A stretch of 64,000 bases of DNA from Bacteroidales bacterium (lineage in GTDB: Bacteria; Bacteroidota; Bacteroidia; Bacteroidales; UBA932): the NCBI GenBank assembly GCA_024401695.1, contig JAKSKN010000013.1, positions 1 through 64,000 of the forward strand, written 5' to 3'. The position numbers and the translations under genes are program-made. Under the pieces are notes generated by a model. The model did not search any database and was not told the DNA's origin. It was given only the letters and a program-made list of their open reading frames with translations. This document shows positions 40,899 through 50,812 of the stretch, one piece after another. How positions within the stretch are numbered: position 1 is the stretch's first letter; every line of letters starts with the position of its first letter.

Positions 40899-43262
40899 TT
40901 ATTCGGCAGAACGGATTTTGGCATACTTCAGAAGAAGAAGCTTCTCGCCGGATTCCTCAAAGTCAATCGTGGCCTTCATATCAGGTGCGATACCGGAAAG
41001 AGACCGTATCCTGCCATAGCCGAAACGGTTGTGCTCGATACGCTGACCGACGCGCAAGGTACGCATATCCACCGCAACGAAGTCCGGGTCCTCCACCGGA
41101 GCCGCCGTTCTGCGTACCGAAGCCGAAGACGGGCGTACCGGAGCCGGAGACGGGCGCCCCGCACGGGAGAGCTGTCCTCCCTGCCGGAAACTGCGCTGAA
41201 CAACCGGCCCGAAAGAGAAGTGCGTCTGATCGGGCTCGTCCAACGGGTTCTCGATATAGCGGGAATCGATTTCCTTGATGAAGCGCGAAGGCGGATTCGA
41301 CTCCGACTTGCCATTACGCATCCTCGTAGAGGCAAAAGACAATGTCACAGCCTTCTTTGCGCGGGTAAGCGCCACATAGAAAAGGCGGCGCTCCTCCTCA
41401 AGGTCGGCACGGGAACTTATCATAGTAAGGCTCGGAAAGAGGTTTTCCTCAAGACCGGCCACGAAGACGTATGGGAACTCCAAGCCCTTTGCCGAGTGCA
41501 CGGTCATAAGGGCCACCTTGTTGCTGGCATCCACCTCGGCACCATCAGCATCCTCGGCAGACACGGGATTGTCCACGTTTGAAAGCAGGGAGACATTCTC
41601 AAGATAATCGTCAAGGGTGAAGACCACGGAAGCATCGGCGAACTCATCGTCCATCTCGTTGAACCTGTCGGTGACGAAAACCTGTACAGAGTCCACAAGT
41701 TCCTCGACATTGGCGGTGCGGGCCTGGCCTTCGATGGAGTTATCCTCCTTGTAGAATGCATACAGACCGCTCTCGTCCGCAATCCTCTTCGCCAGCTCAT
41801 ATGCATCCGTCGAAGCTACACGGGAATGCCAGGATTCAACCAACTGGCAGAATGCGGCAATCTTCAGACGAGCTGCCTCACGGAGGCCGAAGGAGGCTGT
41901 ATCATCATAGGAAACGGCCTTGAAAAGTGCACAGCCGTGAGCCCGTGCGCAATCAAGCAGGGCGGCCACAGAAGTGTCACCGACCCCGCGTGCAGGCTTG
42001 TTCACGACACGCTTGAACGACTCCTCGTCAAGAGGATTGACAGCCAGCTTGAAATAGGCCATCATATCCTTCACCTCAGCACGTTCAAAGAACGAATTGC
42101 CGGAGTAAACCATATAGGGGATATTGCGCCGGCGCAGCTGCTCCTCAAGCGCACGCGACTGTGCATTCGTCCTGTACAGAATCGCGAAATCCTGATACCG
42201 GGCGTGATCGGTGCGCACCTTGTCCATAATCCCGGCCACGATCTGCACCGCCTCCTCTGAACCGTCGTAAGCTTTCAAAAGCTTGATCTTCTCGCCCTCG
42301 GAGCCAACGGAATAGCAGTTCTTCGGGATCCGTCCCTCGTTGCAGGCGATCACCGAATTCGCAGCTTCCACGATGGTGCTTGTGGAGCGGTAGTTGCGCT
42401 CAAGTCTGAAAAGCCTGGCCTCGGGATAGTCCTTCTGGAACTTCAGGATATTCTCGATCTTCGCCCCGCGGAACGCATAGATTGACTGGGAGTCGTCGCC
42501 CACCACGCAGAGGTTGCGATGCGCCGACGCCAGCTTGCGCAAGATCAGGTACTGCGCATAATTCGTATCCTGGTACTCATCCACCATAATGTGCGTAAAG
42601 CGCGAGCCGATGGACTCGAGTGCCGCAGGGCAGTCCCTGAACAAGTAATTGGTATTCAGAAGAATATCATCGAAATCCATCACTCCGGACTCCTTCAGCT
42701 TCTTCTGATAAAGTTCATAAAGGTCCACGATGCGGGGCTTCTTGTGCTGGAAATCCGCGTCCAGAAGCGCCTGATTCCCCCGGTAGCCCTGCACCGTCAC
42801 GAGATTGTTCTTCGCCATCGAAATGCGCGACAGGACATCCTTGGGCTTGTATATCTTGTCGTCAAGCCCCATCTCCCTCACGCAGGCCTTCATAGCGCTC
42901 ACCGAATCCGATGTGTCATAAATGGTAAAAGCCTGGGGATAGCCCAGTTCCGAAGCATACTCCCTCAAAAAACGTACGAAAACCGAATGGAATGTACCCA
43001 TCACGACCCGGCGGGCGCGTCTCTCGCCCACCATCAGCGCAATGCGCTCCTTCATCTCGGAAGCCGCCTTCTTGGTGAATGTCAGTGCCAGGACCTGCGA
43101 CGGCTCCACACCCTGCGCAAGCAGGTAAGCCACCCGGCTTGTAAGCACCCTTGTTTTCCCCGACCCCGCACCTGCTACTATCAGCACCGGTCCGTCCACA
43201 CAGCTGACCGCGTTCTTCTGTTCGTCGTTCAGCCCTTCTAAGATAGCATCTACTTTCTCCAT
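40899..43262 (-). CDS. uvrD: ATP-dependent DNA helicase UvrD/PcrA
   Basis: A superfamily 1A 3'-to-5' helicase for nucleotide excision and mismatch repair. The 787-residue protein starts EKVDAILEGLNDEQKNAV and has Walker A in IVAGAGSGKTRVLTSR, the motif II stretch IMVDEYQDTNYAQY, motif III GDDSQSIYAFRGA, and the late VALMTVHSAKGLEFPYVFV and VALTRAKK segments. The C-terminal tail has a short tandem repeat (RPSPAPV, RPSSASV, RRTAAPV) before a Tudor-like end RVGQRIEHNRFGYGRI. The ATG at 43262 is taken as start because it begins the family N-terminus; an in-frame ATG at 43283 is less likely. It diverges from the nqr operon. Confidence 0.94.
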   Translation of the reverse strand: MEKVDAILEGLNDEQKNAVSCVDGPVLIVAGAGSGKTRVLTSRVAYLLAQGVEPSQVLALTFTKKAASEMKERIALMVGERRARRVVMGTFHSVFVRFLREYASELGYPQAFTIYDTSDSVSAMKACVREMGLDDKIYKPKDVLSRISMAKNNLVTVQGYRGNQALLDADFQHKKPRIVDLYELYQKKLKESGVMDFDDILLNTNYLFRDCPAALESIGSRFTHIMVDEYQDTNYAQYLILRKLASAHRNLCVVGDDSQSIYAFRGAKIENILKFQKDYPEARLFRLERNYRSTSTIVEAANSVIACNEGRIPKNCYSVGSEGEKIKLLKAYDGSEEAVQIVAGIMDKVRTDHARYQDFAILYRTNAQSRALEEQLRRRNIPYMVYSGNSFFERAEVKDMMAYFKLAVNPLDEESFKRVVNKPARGVGDTSVAALLDCARAHGCALFKAVSYDDTASFGLREAARLKIAAFCQLVESWHSRVASTDAYELAKRIADESGLYAFYKEDNSIEGQARTANVEELVDSVQVFVTDRFNEMDDEFADASVVFTLDDYLENVSLLSNVDNPVSAEDADGAEVDASNKVALMTVHSAKGLEFPYVFVAGLEENLFPSLTMISSRADLEEERRLFYVALTRAKKAVTLSFASTRMRNGKSESNPPSRFIKEIDSRYIENPLDEPDQTHFSFGPVVQRSFRQGGQLSRAGRPSPAPVRPSSASVRRTAAPVEDPDFVAVDMRTLRVGQRIEHNRFGYGRIRSLSGIAPDMKATIDFEESGEKLLLLKYAKIRSAE

Positions 43263-43293
43263 AATTATTAGGCGAAAATACAAAAAAAATGGC

Positions 43294-43301
43294 TACCTTC
43301 G
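43294..43301 (+). promoter_or_regulatory. Possible nqr operon promoter box (TACCTTCG)
   Basis: TACCTTCG differs from TAnnTTTG at one base and lies 36 bases before the nqrA ATG, in the only upstream intergenic stretch the operon has (75 bases, shared with uvrD). Confidence 0.35.
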
Positions 43302-43337
43302 CATCACTTTTAGAAATTCATATAACGTTATATCTCA

Positions 43338-44681
43338 ATGTCACAAAACTTCGTTCTGAAAAAGGGCCTCGACATACCTGTAAAGGGTATTTCCGAGCTC
43401 CGAATCTCCAACGCGAAGACACCGGACATCGTAGCAGTCAAACCCACGGATTTCAAAGGCCTTGCTCCAAGGCTTCTGGTCCGCGAGGGTGACCCTGTGC
43501 TGTGCGGTTCTCCTGTCATTGCGGACAAGACGCACGCTGAGATTCTCCTGACCTCCCCTGTCAGCGGCAAGGTCAAGACCATCCTCCGCGGCGACAAACG
43601 CAAGCTTCTCGCCGTTCTCATCGAGAACGACCACGATTTCAACTGCGTCGAATTCAAGACTCCGTCCAACGCCGAGGAAGTCAGGCAGACCATCCTCGCC
43701 AGCGGTATGTGGCCTTGGCTCGTGCAGCGTCCTTACGGCATCATTGCCAATCCTGAACTTACCCCGAAGGGAATCTTCGTATCCGGCTTCAGCACGGCTC
43801 CGCTCGCTGCCGACGTCGACTTCTGTTTCGCCGACCAGTTCAAATTCATCCAGGCCGCCGTGTCAGCGCTCGCCAAGCTTGCGCCAGTCCACGTCTCCCT
43901 CGATGCCTGCAACCCGGAGGCAGCCAAGCTCAACAAGCTTGAGAACTGCACCCTCCATTTCTTCCAGGGCAAGCACCCTGCAGGCAATGTAGGCGTACAG
44001 ATCAGCCACATCTCCCCTATCCAGAAGGAAGAGACGGTATGGACCATCTCCCTCCTCGGCCTTGCAGCCATCGGAAAGGTTCTCGTAAACAAGAAGGTTG
44101 ACCTCACCCGCAAGGTGGCCGTCTGCGGCCCTATGGCAATCGAGCCAAGCTACATCGTCACTATGCCGGGTCTCCCTATGAAGGACATCACAGGCCAGTG
44201 GGGCACCCTCGCCGACGAGGCACGCATCGTTTCCGGCGATATGCTCTCCGGCGCCGCCATCGGACCTGACGGTTACCTCGGATTCTTCGACAACCAGGTC
44301 ACAGTCATCAAGGAAGGCCGCGAAAAAGAAGCCTTCGGCTGGATCCGTCCTATCCGCTACAAGCAGTTCAGCACAGACCACAGCTATTTCAGCTGGCTCA
44401 TGCCTTGGCGCAAATACGACCTCGACACCAACCTCCACGGCGGACCTCGCGCATTCCTTATGAATGACGCCTACTATGCCAAGGTTCTGCCGATGGACAT
44501 CTATCCTCTCTATCTCACCAAGGCCTGCCTCGCAGGCGACATCGACAAGATGGAGAAATTCGGAATCTACGAAGTGCTTCCTGAAGACCTCGCCCTCTGC
44601 GAGTTCGTGGACCCTTCAAAGAATTATATCCAGGACATAATCGCAAAGGGTATCGACCTGATGCTTAAAGAAATGGCTTAA
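43338..44681 (+). CDS. nqrA: Na+-translocating NADH:quinone reductase subunit A
   Basis: First gene of a complete nqrABCDEF operon encoding the respiratory sodium pump that oxidises NADH, reduces quinone and exports Na+. NqrA is the cytoplasmic peripheral subunit with the quinone-binding region. The 447-residue protein starts MSQNFVLKKGLDIPVKG, the family N-terminus, has SPVSGKVKTILRGDKRKL early, and ends with the NqrA tail LCEFVDPSKNYIQDIIAKGIDLMLKE. Length is typical. Its codon choice (CTC, AAG, GAG) suggests high expression. nqrB starts four bases after the stop. Confidence 0.96.
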   Translation: MSQNFVLKKGLDIPVKGISELRISNAKTPDIVAVKPTDFKGLAPRLLVREGDPVLCGSPVIADKTHAEILLTSPVSGKVKTILRGDKRKLLAVLIENDHDFNCVEFKTPSNAEEVRQTILASGMWPWLVQRPYGIIANPELTPKGIFVSGFSTAPLAADVDFCFADQFKFIQAAVSALAKLAPVHVSLDACNPEAAKLNKLENCTLHFFQGKHPAGNVGVQISHISPIQKEETVWTISLLGLAAIGKVLVNKKVDLTRKVAVCGPMAIEPSYIVTMPGLPMKDITGQWGTLADEARIVSGDMLSGAAIGPDGYLGFFDNQVTVIKEGREKEAFGWIRPIRYKQFSTDHSYFSWLMPWRKYDLDTNLHGGPRAFLMNDAYYAKVLPMDIYPLYLTKACLAGDIDKMEKFGIYEVLPEDLALCEFVDPSKNYIQDIIAKGIDLMLKEMA

Positions 44682-44685
44682 AAGT

Positions 44686-45807
44686 ATGAAACCAATCTTC
44701 GAAAAAGGCGGAAAGTTGTACTGGTTGCACAGCACCGTCGACGCTTTTGAGACATTCCTCGCCGTCCCTGCCACCACGACCAAGAAGGGTGCGCACGTCC
44801 GCGACTGCATCGATCTCAAGCGAATCATCATCCTCGCCCTCATCGCCGTCTGCCCGGCAGCACTTTTCGGTGTGTGGAACGTAGGTTACCAGCACCAGCT
44901 CGCAATGGGTGTCACCGGCACATTCTGGGCCAACCTCTGGCCAAACCTCTGGTTCGGCATCCTCAAGGTCCTTCCTCTCTATCTCGTATCCTACATCGTA
45001 GGTCTCACAATCGAGTTCGGCACGGCACAGATCCGCGGGGAGGAAGTGAATGAAGGTTACCTTATGACAGGTTTCCTCATCCCTCTCATCATCCCTGTCA
45101 CCACTCCTCTCTGGATGGTCGCAGTCGCCACAGCCTTCTCAGTCATCTTCTGCAAGGAAGTGTTCGGCGGCACCGGAATGAACTTCTGGAATCCGGCTCT
45201 CGTAGCCCGCGCATTCCTTTTCTTCTCATACCCTAACCAGATGTCCGGCTCCAATGTATGGATCGCCTTCAAGAAGGGTGAAACCATGCTCGATGCCTGC
45301 ACAGGCGCAACTCCACTCGCATTGGACGGCCCTGCACAGTACGGCACCGGCTGGTGGGACCTCTTCCTCGGCACAGTTCCGGGATCAGTCGGTGAGACTT
45401 CCACCCTCTGCATCCTCCTCGGCGCCATCCTCCTCATCTGGACAGGTGTCGGCAGCTGGAAGATAATGTGCGGCTCCGTTGCCGGCGCCCTTCTCGTGGG
45501 CTTCCTCGGCAACCTTGCAGGTGCAACCGACATCCCTTGCTATATGCAGCTTCTCTACGGCGGCTTCGCATTCGGTACCGTATTCATGGCCACCGACCCT
45601 GTGACATCCTGCCAGACAGAATGCGGCAAATGGATCTATGGCCTGATCATCGGTATGCTCTGCGTCACCGTCCGCCTCTTCAACCCTGGCTACGCCGAAG
45701 GAATGATGCTCGCAATCCTGCTTGCAAACACCTTCGCTCCGCTCATCGACCACTGCGTGACCACCACGCACATCAACCGTAAGGCTAAAAAACTTAAAGC
45801 AGCATAG
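44686..45807 (+). CDS. nqrB: Na+-translocating NADH:quinone reductase subunit B
   Basis: Integral membrane subunit carrying a covalently bound FMN and forming part of the Na+ path. The 373-residue chain has several membrane helices from residue 46 (IIILALIAVCPAALFGVW) onward. The FMN-anchoring threonine is T209 in the motif ACTGATPLAL, in the S/TGAT pattern recognised by ApbE flavin transferase. The loop GMNFWNPALVARAFLFFSYP and the C-terminal YAEGMMLAILLANTFAPLID are family marks. No apbE gene lies in the window, so the flavin transferase must be encoded elsewhere. Confidence 0.96.
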   Translation: MKPIFEKGGKLYWLHSTVDAFETFLAVPATTTKKGAHVRDCIDLKRIIILALIAVCPAALFGVWNVGYQHQLAMGVTGTFWANLWPNLWFGILKVLPLYLVSYIVGLTIEFGTAQIRGEEVNEGYLMTGFLIPLIIPVTTPLWMVAVATAFSVIFCKEVFGGTGMNFWNPALVARAFLFFSYPNQMSGSNVWIAFKKGETMLDACTGATPLALDGPAQYGTGWWDLFLGTVPGSVGETSTLCILLGAILLIWTGVGSWKIMCGSVAGALLVGFLGNLAGATDIPCYMQLLYGGFAFGTVFMATDPVTSCQTECGKWIYGLIIGMLCVTVRLFNPGYAEGMMLAILLANTFAPLIDHCVTTTHINRKAKKLKAA

Positions 45808-45809
45808 AT

Positions 45810-46586
45810 ATGAATACCAACAGTAACGTTTATACCGTCATCTATACTACCATAGTGGTAGTCATAGTGGCCGCTGTGCTCGCTTTCGTTTCACTCAAGC
45901 TCGGTCCTGCACAGCAGGCGAACGCCAAGGCCGAGACACTCCGCCAGATGATGGCGGCAGCACAGGTCGCATCCACCGACGAGCTCTACGCCTCCAACAA
46001 CGACGCAGTCCTCACGATGTACGCCGACAATATCCAGGATGCATACACCATCAACCTCAAGGGTGAGAAAGTGGCAGACCTCGGCATCACCAAAGACAAC
46101 ATCGAGCTCATCAGCAACCTCAAGCCGCAGGACAAGGCCATCAAGGCAGGCGCAGACGCCACCCTTCCGGTCTATGTCTTCAAGAGCGGCGTGAGCGTCA
46201 TCCCGGTCTACGGAGCCGGTCTCTGGGGACCTATCTGGGGCTACATCGCTTTCAATGACGACTGCCAGACCATCGCAGGCGCCTACTTCGACCACGAGTC
46301 GGAGACTCCAGGCCTCGGAGCCAAAATCAAGGACGAGCCTTGGTTCCGCGAGAAGTTCGCGGGCAAGAAGGTTGCCTTCGGCACCGACAGGTTATTCTCA
46401 CTGGCAAAGAATGCAGAAGCCACCGGTGCGGACAATGCAGTTGACGCAATCACCGGCGCAACTATGACTTCAAAGGGTCTCAACGAGGCTCTCAACGTCT
46501 GGTTCAAGGCTTACGAGCCACACATCTCCGTGGCCGCTTTCCTTGCAGGCATCGCCGACGAAAACTCTAACGCAGAGGAGGAATAA
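45810..46586 (+). CDS. nqrC: Na+-translocating NADH:quinone reductase subunit C
   Basis: Subunit with one N-terminal membrane helix (residues 8-26, YTVIYTTIVVVIVAAVLAF) and a periplasmic FMN-binding domain. The FMN attachment threonine is T218 in VDAITGATMTSKGLNEAL. The segment GAGLWGPIWGYIAF and the ETPGLGAKI stretch are typical of the FMN-binding domain. At 258 residues it fits the family. It starts two bases after nqrB and ends three bases before nqrD, consistent with one polycistronic message. Confidence 0.96.
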   Translation: MNTNSNVYTVIYTTIVVVIVAAVLAFVSLKLGPAQQANAKAETLRQMMAAAQVASTDELYASNNDAVLTMYADNIQDAYTINLKGEKVADLGITKDNIELISNLKPQDKAIKAGADATLPVYVFKSGVSVIPVYGAGLWGPIWGYIAFNDDCQTIAGAYFDHESETPGLGAKIKDEPWFREKFAGKKVAFGTDRLFSLAKNAEATGADNAVDAITGATMTSKGLNEALNVWFKAYEPHISVAAFLAGIADENSNAEEE

Positions 46587-46589
46587 GCT

Positions 46590-47201
<612 letters not shown>

Positions 47202-47213
47202 TCGCGACGCCCT

Positions 47214-47828
47214 ATGGAATACGTAAGCTTATTCGTAAAGTCAATCTTCGTTGACAATATGATCTTCGCATACTTCCTCGGTATGTGTTCATACCTGGCA
47301 GTATCGAAGAACGTGAAGACAGCCAACGGCCTCGGCCTCGCTGTTATCTTTGTGCTCCTTTTCACACTTCCGCTCAACTACCTGCTGAACAAGTTCGTTC
47401 TCCAGCCGGGAGCGCTGAAGTGGCTCAACCCTGAATTCGCCAATGTCGACCTGAGCTTCCTCAGCTTCATCATCTTCATTGCCGTAATTGCAGCGTTCAC
47501 CCAGCTCGTGGAGATGATCGTGGAGAAATTCCTCCCTTCACTCTACTCTTCGCTCGGTATCTACCTGCCTCTCATCGCTGTTAACTGCGCCATCCTCGGA
47601 GGTTCACTCTTCATGCAGCAGAAGGACTTCGCCAACTTCGGCGAGTCCGCAGTATACGCCCTCGGTTCCGGCATCGGCTGGTACCTCGCTATCGTCTGCC
47701 TTGCAGCCATCCGCGAAAAGATGAGCTACTGCAACGTGCCAGCCCCTCTCAAGGGCATAGGCATCACCTTCATCACCGTGGGTCTGATGGGTATGGCTTT
47801 CATGATATTTATGGGTATTCAGCTTTAG
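47214..47828 (+). CDS. nqrE: Na+-translocating NADH:quinone reductase subunit E
   Basis: A 204-residue membrane subunit, the inverted-topology partner of NqrD. The N-terminus [20 protein letters not shown] and [20 protein letters not shown], with the cysteine of the shared iron-sulfur site, are diagnostic, as are [20 protein letters not shown] with the second cysteine and the C-terminal [12 protein letters not shown]. The gene starts 12 bases after nqrD and ends 12 bases before nqrF. Confidence 0.95.
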   Translation: MEYVSLFVKSIFVDNMIFAYFLGMCSYLAVSKNVKTANGLGLAVIFVLLFTLPLNYLLNKFVLQPGALKWLNPEFANVDLSFLSFIIFIAVIAAFTQLVEMIVEKFLPSLYSSLGIYLPLIAVNCAILGGSLFMQQKDFANFGESAVYALGSGIGWYLAIVCLAAIREKMSYCNVPAPLKGIGITFITVGLMGMAFMIFMGIQL

Positions 47829-47840
47829 GAGGACCGCCAT

Positions 47841-49115
47841 ATGAATTCAACTATAATTCTTGCAGTAGTATTCATCGTAATCATTACGATCATACTCGTG
47901 GCGGCTCTTCTTATCGTCAAGAACGCCATCACCCCTAAGGGTACAGTCAAGATCGACATCAACAACGGCAAGAAGGAGCTCAACGTCACCCCTGGCGGCA
48001 ACCTTATGGGCACTCTCGCCGGAGAGAAGATATTCCTCCCGTCAGCCTGCGGCGGCAAGGCCAACTGCGGCCAGTGCAAAGTCATCGTAGAAGAGGGCGG
48101 CGGCGAGATTCTCCCTACTGAAGTCGGTTTCTTCAACCGCAAGCAGATCAAGGACGGCTGGCGCCTCGGCTGCCAGGTCAAGGTCAAGGACAACCTCAAG
48201 ATTCAGGTTGCAGAGAGCGCGCTGAGCGTCAAGAAGCTCGAGTGCGAGGTCATCTCCAACAAGAACGTGGCTACCTTCATCAAGGAGTTCACCGTCAAGC
48301 TTCCTGAGGGCGAGAACCTCGAGTTCAAGTCCGGTGAGTACATCCAGATCGACATCCCTAAGTATGAACTTGATTTCAAGGATATAGAAGTCGAGCCGGA
48401 ATATCGCGCAGACTGGGAGAAATACGGTTTCTTCAACCTTCACTCATCCAACCCGGAGAACACCATCCGCGCTTACTCAATGGCCTCTTATCCTGGTGAG
48501 AAGGGCATCATCAAGCTGAATGTCCGCATCGCCACTCCACCGTTCGACCGCAGCGTTCCTCGCGAACTCGGTCCGAAGCTTCTCCCTGTCAACCCTGGTA
48601 TCGCATCGTCATACGTCTTCACCCGCAAGCCGGGCGACAAGGTGATGATCAGCGGTCCTTACGGCGAGTTCCTCCTTCCGAAGAACGACCCGGACGACAT
48701 CGAATACATCTTCGTCGGCGGCGGCGCCGGTATGGCACCTCTCCGCTCACATATCATGCAGCTCTTCAAGACCCTCAAGACCGGTCGCAAGGTTCACTTC
48801 TTCTATGGCGCACGCGCCCTCGTGGAAGCCTTCTATCTCGAAGACTTCGCCGAGATCGAGAAGGAGTTCCCGAACTTCAAGTTCCACCTCGCCCTCGACC
48901 GTCCGGATCCTGCAGCAGACGCAGCAGGCGTTGCCTACACCGCAGGTTTCGTTCACAATGTGATGTACGAGACATACCTGAAGCAGCACGACGCTCCTGA
49001 AGACATCAAGTACTTTATGTGCGGTCCTCCGATGATGACGAAATGCGTTGTCGACCTTCTGGATTCTCTCGGCGTAGCGCCGGAAAACATCCTCTTCGAC
49101 AACTTCGGAGCATAA
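47841..49115 (+). CDS. nqrF: Na+-translocating NADH:quinone reductase subunit F
   Basis: The NADH-oxidising subunit: a membrane helix (residues 4-27), a ferredoxin-type 2Fe-2S domain, and a ferredoxin-NADP reductase-type domain with FAD. Cluster ligands are C70, C76, C79 (SACGGKANCGQCKV) and C111 (LGCQVKV). The FAD motif RAYSMASYPGEKG and the NADH motif YIFVGGGAGMAPLRSHI are clear, and the chain ends in FMCGPPMMTKCVVDLL-type sequence and DNFGA. Length of 424 residues is standard. A strong terminator follows within five bases of the stop. Confidence 0.97.
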   Translation: MNSTIILAVVFIVIITIILVAALLIVKNAITPKGTVKIDINNGKKELNVTPGGNLMGTLAGEKIFLPSACGGKANCGQCKVIVEEGGGEILPTEVGFFNRKQIKDGWRLGCQVKVKDNLKIQVAESALSVKKLECEVISNKNVATFIKEFTVKLPEGENLEFKSGEYIQIDIPKYELDFKDIEVEPEYRADWEKYGFFNLHSSNPENTIRAYSMASYPGEKGIIKLNVRIATPPFDRSVPRELGPKLLPVNPGIASSYVFTRKPGDKVMISGPYGEFLLPKNDPDDIEYIFVGGGAGMAPLRSHIMQLFKTLKTGRKVHFFYGARALVEAFYLEDFAEIEKEFPNFKFHLALDRPDPAADAAGVAYTAGFVHNVMYETYLKQHDAPEDIKYFMCGPPMMTKCVVDLLDSLGVAPENILFDNFGA

Positions 49116-49119
49116 CGAC

Positions 49120-49155
49120 AAAAAATCCTGCGGTTCAGGCCGCAGGATTTTTTTT
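49120..49155 (+). terminator. Rho-independent terminator of the nqr operon
   Basis: AAAAAATCCTGCGG (49120-49133) pairs perfectly with CCGCAGGATTTTTT (49140-49153) around a 6-base loop, followed by more T. It ends nqrABCDEF and could also serve the opposing lipoprotein gene, which ends 28 bases to its right. Confidence 0.9.
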
Positions 49156-49182
49156 AAGAATGACTAAATTTATCTGGAGAAT

Positions 49183-49569
49183 TTATTCTCCTTCCGATTT
49201 CTTGGTGTAGGTCTTGATCGCCCGACCTCCCTTGTAACAGGTGATCACGATATCCATTGAATACGGCTTGTAATCAGAGCCGGTATAAGGGGTGATCGCG
49301 CCGTCAAAGGCAACCTTGGCAAAATCAAACTCCTTGCCGATAAGTTTCACGCAATCCTTGCGAAGGACATCCTCAAGATCGATGGATGCCTGCTTCCGCT
49401 GTGCATTTGTCAGCTTTGGAGCATTCGTTTCGTAGAAAAATGAAGTGATTTCATAGGTTGCGTCCCCTGTAGCAGGATCATCTATGAGAGACCGCTCTTT
49501 TGAGCAGGAATTCAAGCATAGCGCCGCTGCGAACGTGCAGGCTGCCAGAATTATGGTTTTGAAATTCAT
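49183..49569 (-). CDS. Small lipoprotein of unknown function
   Basis: A 128-residue exported protein. The signal MNFKTIILAACTFAAALCLNSC ends in lipobox LNSC, so the mature 107 residues should be lipid-anchored. The mature part mixes charged helices (LTNAQRKQASIDLEDVLRKD) with beta strands (YSMDIVITCYKGGRAIKTY) and shows no family I recognise. It is convergent with nqrF and has a promoter box 33 bases upstream, so it is a single-gene unit. Confidence 0.72.
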   Translation of the reverse strand: MNFKTIILAACTFAAALCLNSCSKERSLIDDPATGDATYEITSFFYETNAPKLTNAQRKQASIDLEDVLRKDCVKLIGKEFDFAKVAFDGAITPYTGSDYKPYSMDIVITCYKGGRAIKTYTKKSEGE

Positions 49570-49601
49570 AGTATCAGTGTCGTTTCAATGGTATATTTAT
49601 G

Positions 49602-49609
49602 CAAATATA
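49602..49609 (-). promoter_or_regulatory. Promoter -7 box (TATATTTG) of the small lipoprotein gene
   Basis: On the minus strand TATATTTG fits TAnnTTTG and ends 32 bases before the ATG at 49569. Confidence 0.55.
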
Positions 49610-49725
49610 GAAAAAAGAAGTCCAGAAAAAAACGAAAACACATCAAAATAAAAACGGAATCCAAATATTCTTCGCTATTTGGAAAATGTTTTTGCAGATT
49701 TCATTGCGATGGCAGGCAGGCTCCA

Positions 49726-49733
49726 TAGCTTTG
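49726..49733 (+). promoter_or_regulatory. Promoter -7 box (TAGCTTTG) of the Mfa2-like gene
   Basis: TAGCTTTG fits TAnnTTTG and lies 25 bases before the ATG at 49759. A TTG at 49704-49706 sits about 19 bases upstream, near the expected -33 position. Confidence 0.55.
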
Positions 49734-49758
49734 CAACCGAGAGAAAAACTTTTTGATT

Positions 49759-50748
49759 ATGGAACCTAAAGGCCGGAACAAAAACCCTCTCGCACAGTCT
49801 CCAGGTTTGGGCACTCTGCTCAAAAAGCTGTGCGCCGAGTCTTCTGCAGTGCTATTATTAATGAACGTCATTCCGGCCTTGACGGTTCTTTCCTGCCAGA
49901 GGGAGGACCTTCGGGTCACGGAAGACACATCCGGGCCGGAATCCTCCGACAGCACGGCCAACGAACTGAGCAGCGTCACGATCGACTACTATACAAAATG
50001 CAGGCTGGAGGATATCGTCATCGAGAGACTTGACATCTTCATATATGGCAACGAAGGCACCCGCAGCCTCCTCAGCCTTCAGAGCATATCCGAGGGCCTT
50101 GATCTCCAGGGACACCTGAATCTTTCATTTCCGGGAGGGGGCAACGGCAAGGCAGTGACCGCCGTTTTCATCGCCAACTGCCCCAAGGCCCTGAACATCC
50201 AGGCCCTCAGCCGTTTCGACTCGATGAGCATCCTGGAATCCAACTTCGCCGACGACCGTCCTGAAGCGCCGCTTCTCACAGGCTCTGCCAGCGTCATCCC
50301 CTCCGGCGGACCGGAATCCACCAGCCAGATAATGCTGACACCTATGCTCTCCCGGGTCATCCTGACAGCCGTTACCAACGGATTGAGCGGCTACGAGCTT
50401 CTAGAAGACCCGCAGGTCCTCCTCCACGACATCACCCCCTCGGCAAAAGTCCTTCAGCAGGAAGAATTCCGCCCCAGCGAGACGATAGAAAGCGGCAAAA
50501 CGCAGCCACTCCCCTGCGATGTCGGCTTCTACACCCAATACCCCAACCTGAGCCTGTACTGCTATCCCAACGACACTCCCGAAACGACCCTCGGCAGTCC
50601 CCGCACAAGTCTCGAATTCACCTGCAGGATCAAGGGAGTCGAATGCAGCTTCCCCGTCGAGCTGCCACCTGTAGCACGCAACTCCATAATCCGCATCGAA
50701 CTTACCGTCAACGGAGTCAACGACTACTCAAGTACCATATTGGAATGA
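49759..50748 (+). CDS. Probable FimB/Mfa2-like fimbrial anchor or fimbrillin-type lipoprotein
   Basis: A 329-residue exported lipoprotein. A hydrophobic stretch ending NVIPALTVLSC gives a lipobox VLSC some 46 residues from the start, an unusually long N-region. The mature part has features seen in Bacteroidales fimbrillin and Mfa2/FimB proteins: IERLDIFIYGNEGTRSL near the start, KAVTAVFIANCPKA, a later LSRVILTAVTNGLSGYE strand pair and an LTVNGV end. The assignment rests on this general pattern, not on a diagnostic motif. No partner fimbrial gene is next to it, so it would be a lone subunit. The start is ATG 49759; a TTG two codons upstream in frame is less likely. Confidence 0.5.
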   Translation: MEPKGRNKNPLAQSPGLGTLLKKLCAESSAVLLLMNVIPALTVLSCQREDLRVTEDTSGPESSDSTANELSSVTIDYYTKCRLEDIVIERLDIFIYGNEGTRSLLSLQSISEGLDLQGHLNLSFPGGGNGKAVTAVFIANCPKALNIQALSRFDSMSILESNFADDRPEAPLLTGSASVIPSGGPESTSQIMLTPMLSRVILTAVTNGLSGYELLEDPQVLLHDITPSAKVLQQEEFRPSETIESGKTQPLPCDVGFYTQYPNLSLYCYPNDTPETTLGSPRTSLEFTCRIKGVECSFPVELPPVARNSIIRIELTVNGVNDYSSTILE

Positions 50749-50779
50749 AGCCGGCTTTGCACTTTTGCATAAAATATGT

Positions 50780-50787
50780 TACTTTTA
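50780..50787 (+). promoter_or_regulatory. Probable pse operon promoter box (TACTTTTA)
   Basis: TACTTTTA differs from TAnnTTTG only in the last base and lies 25 bases before the pseB ATG at 50813. A TTTTG at 50763-50767 stands about 12 bases upstream, closer than the usual -33 spacing. No other promoter-like gap occurs before 58227, so the seven pse genes probably form one transcript. Confidence 0.45.
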
Positions 50788-50812
50788 CAAGATAAAAGAA
50801 CAACATATCACT

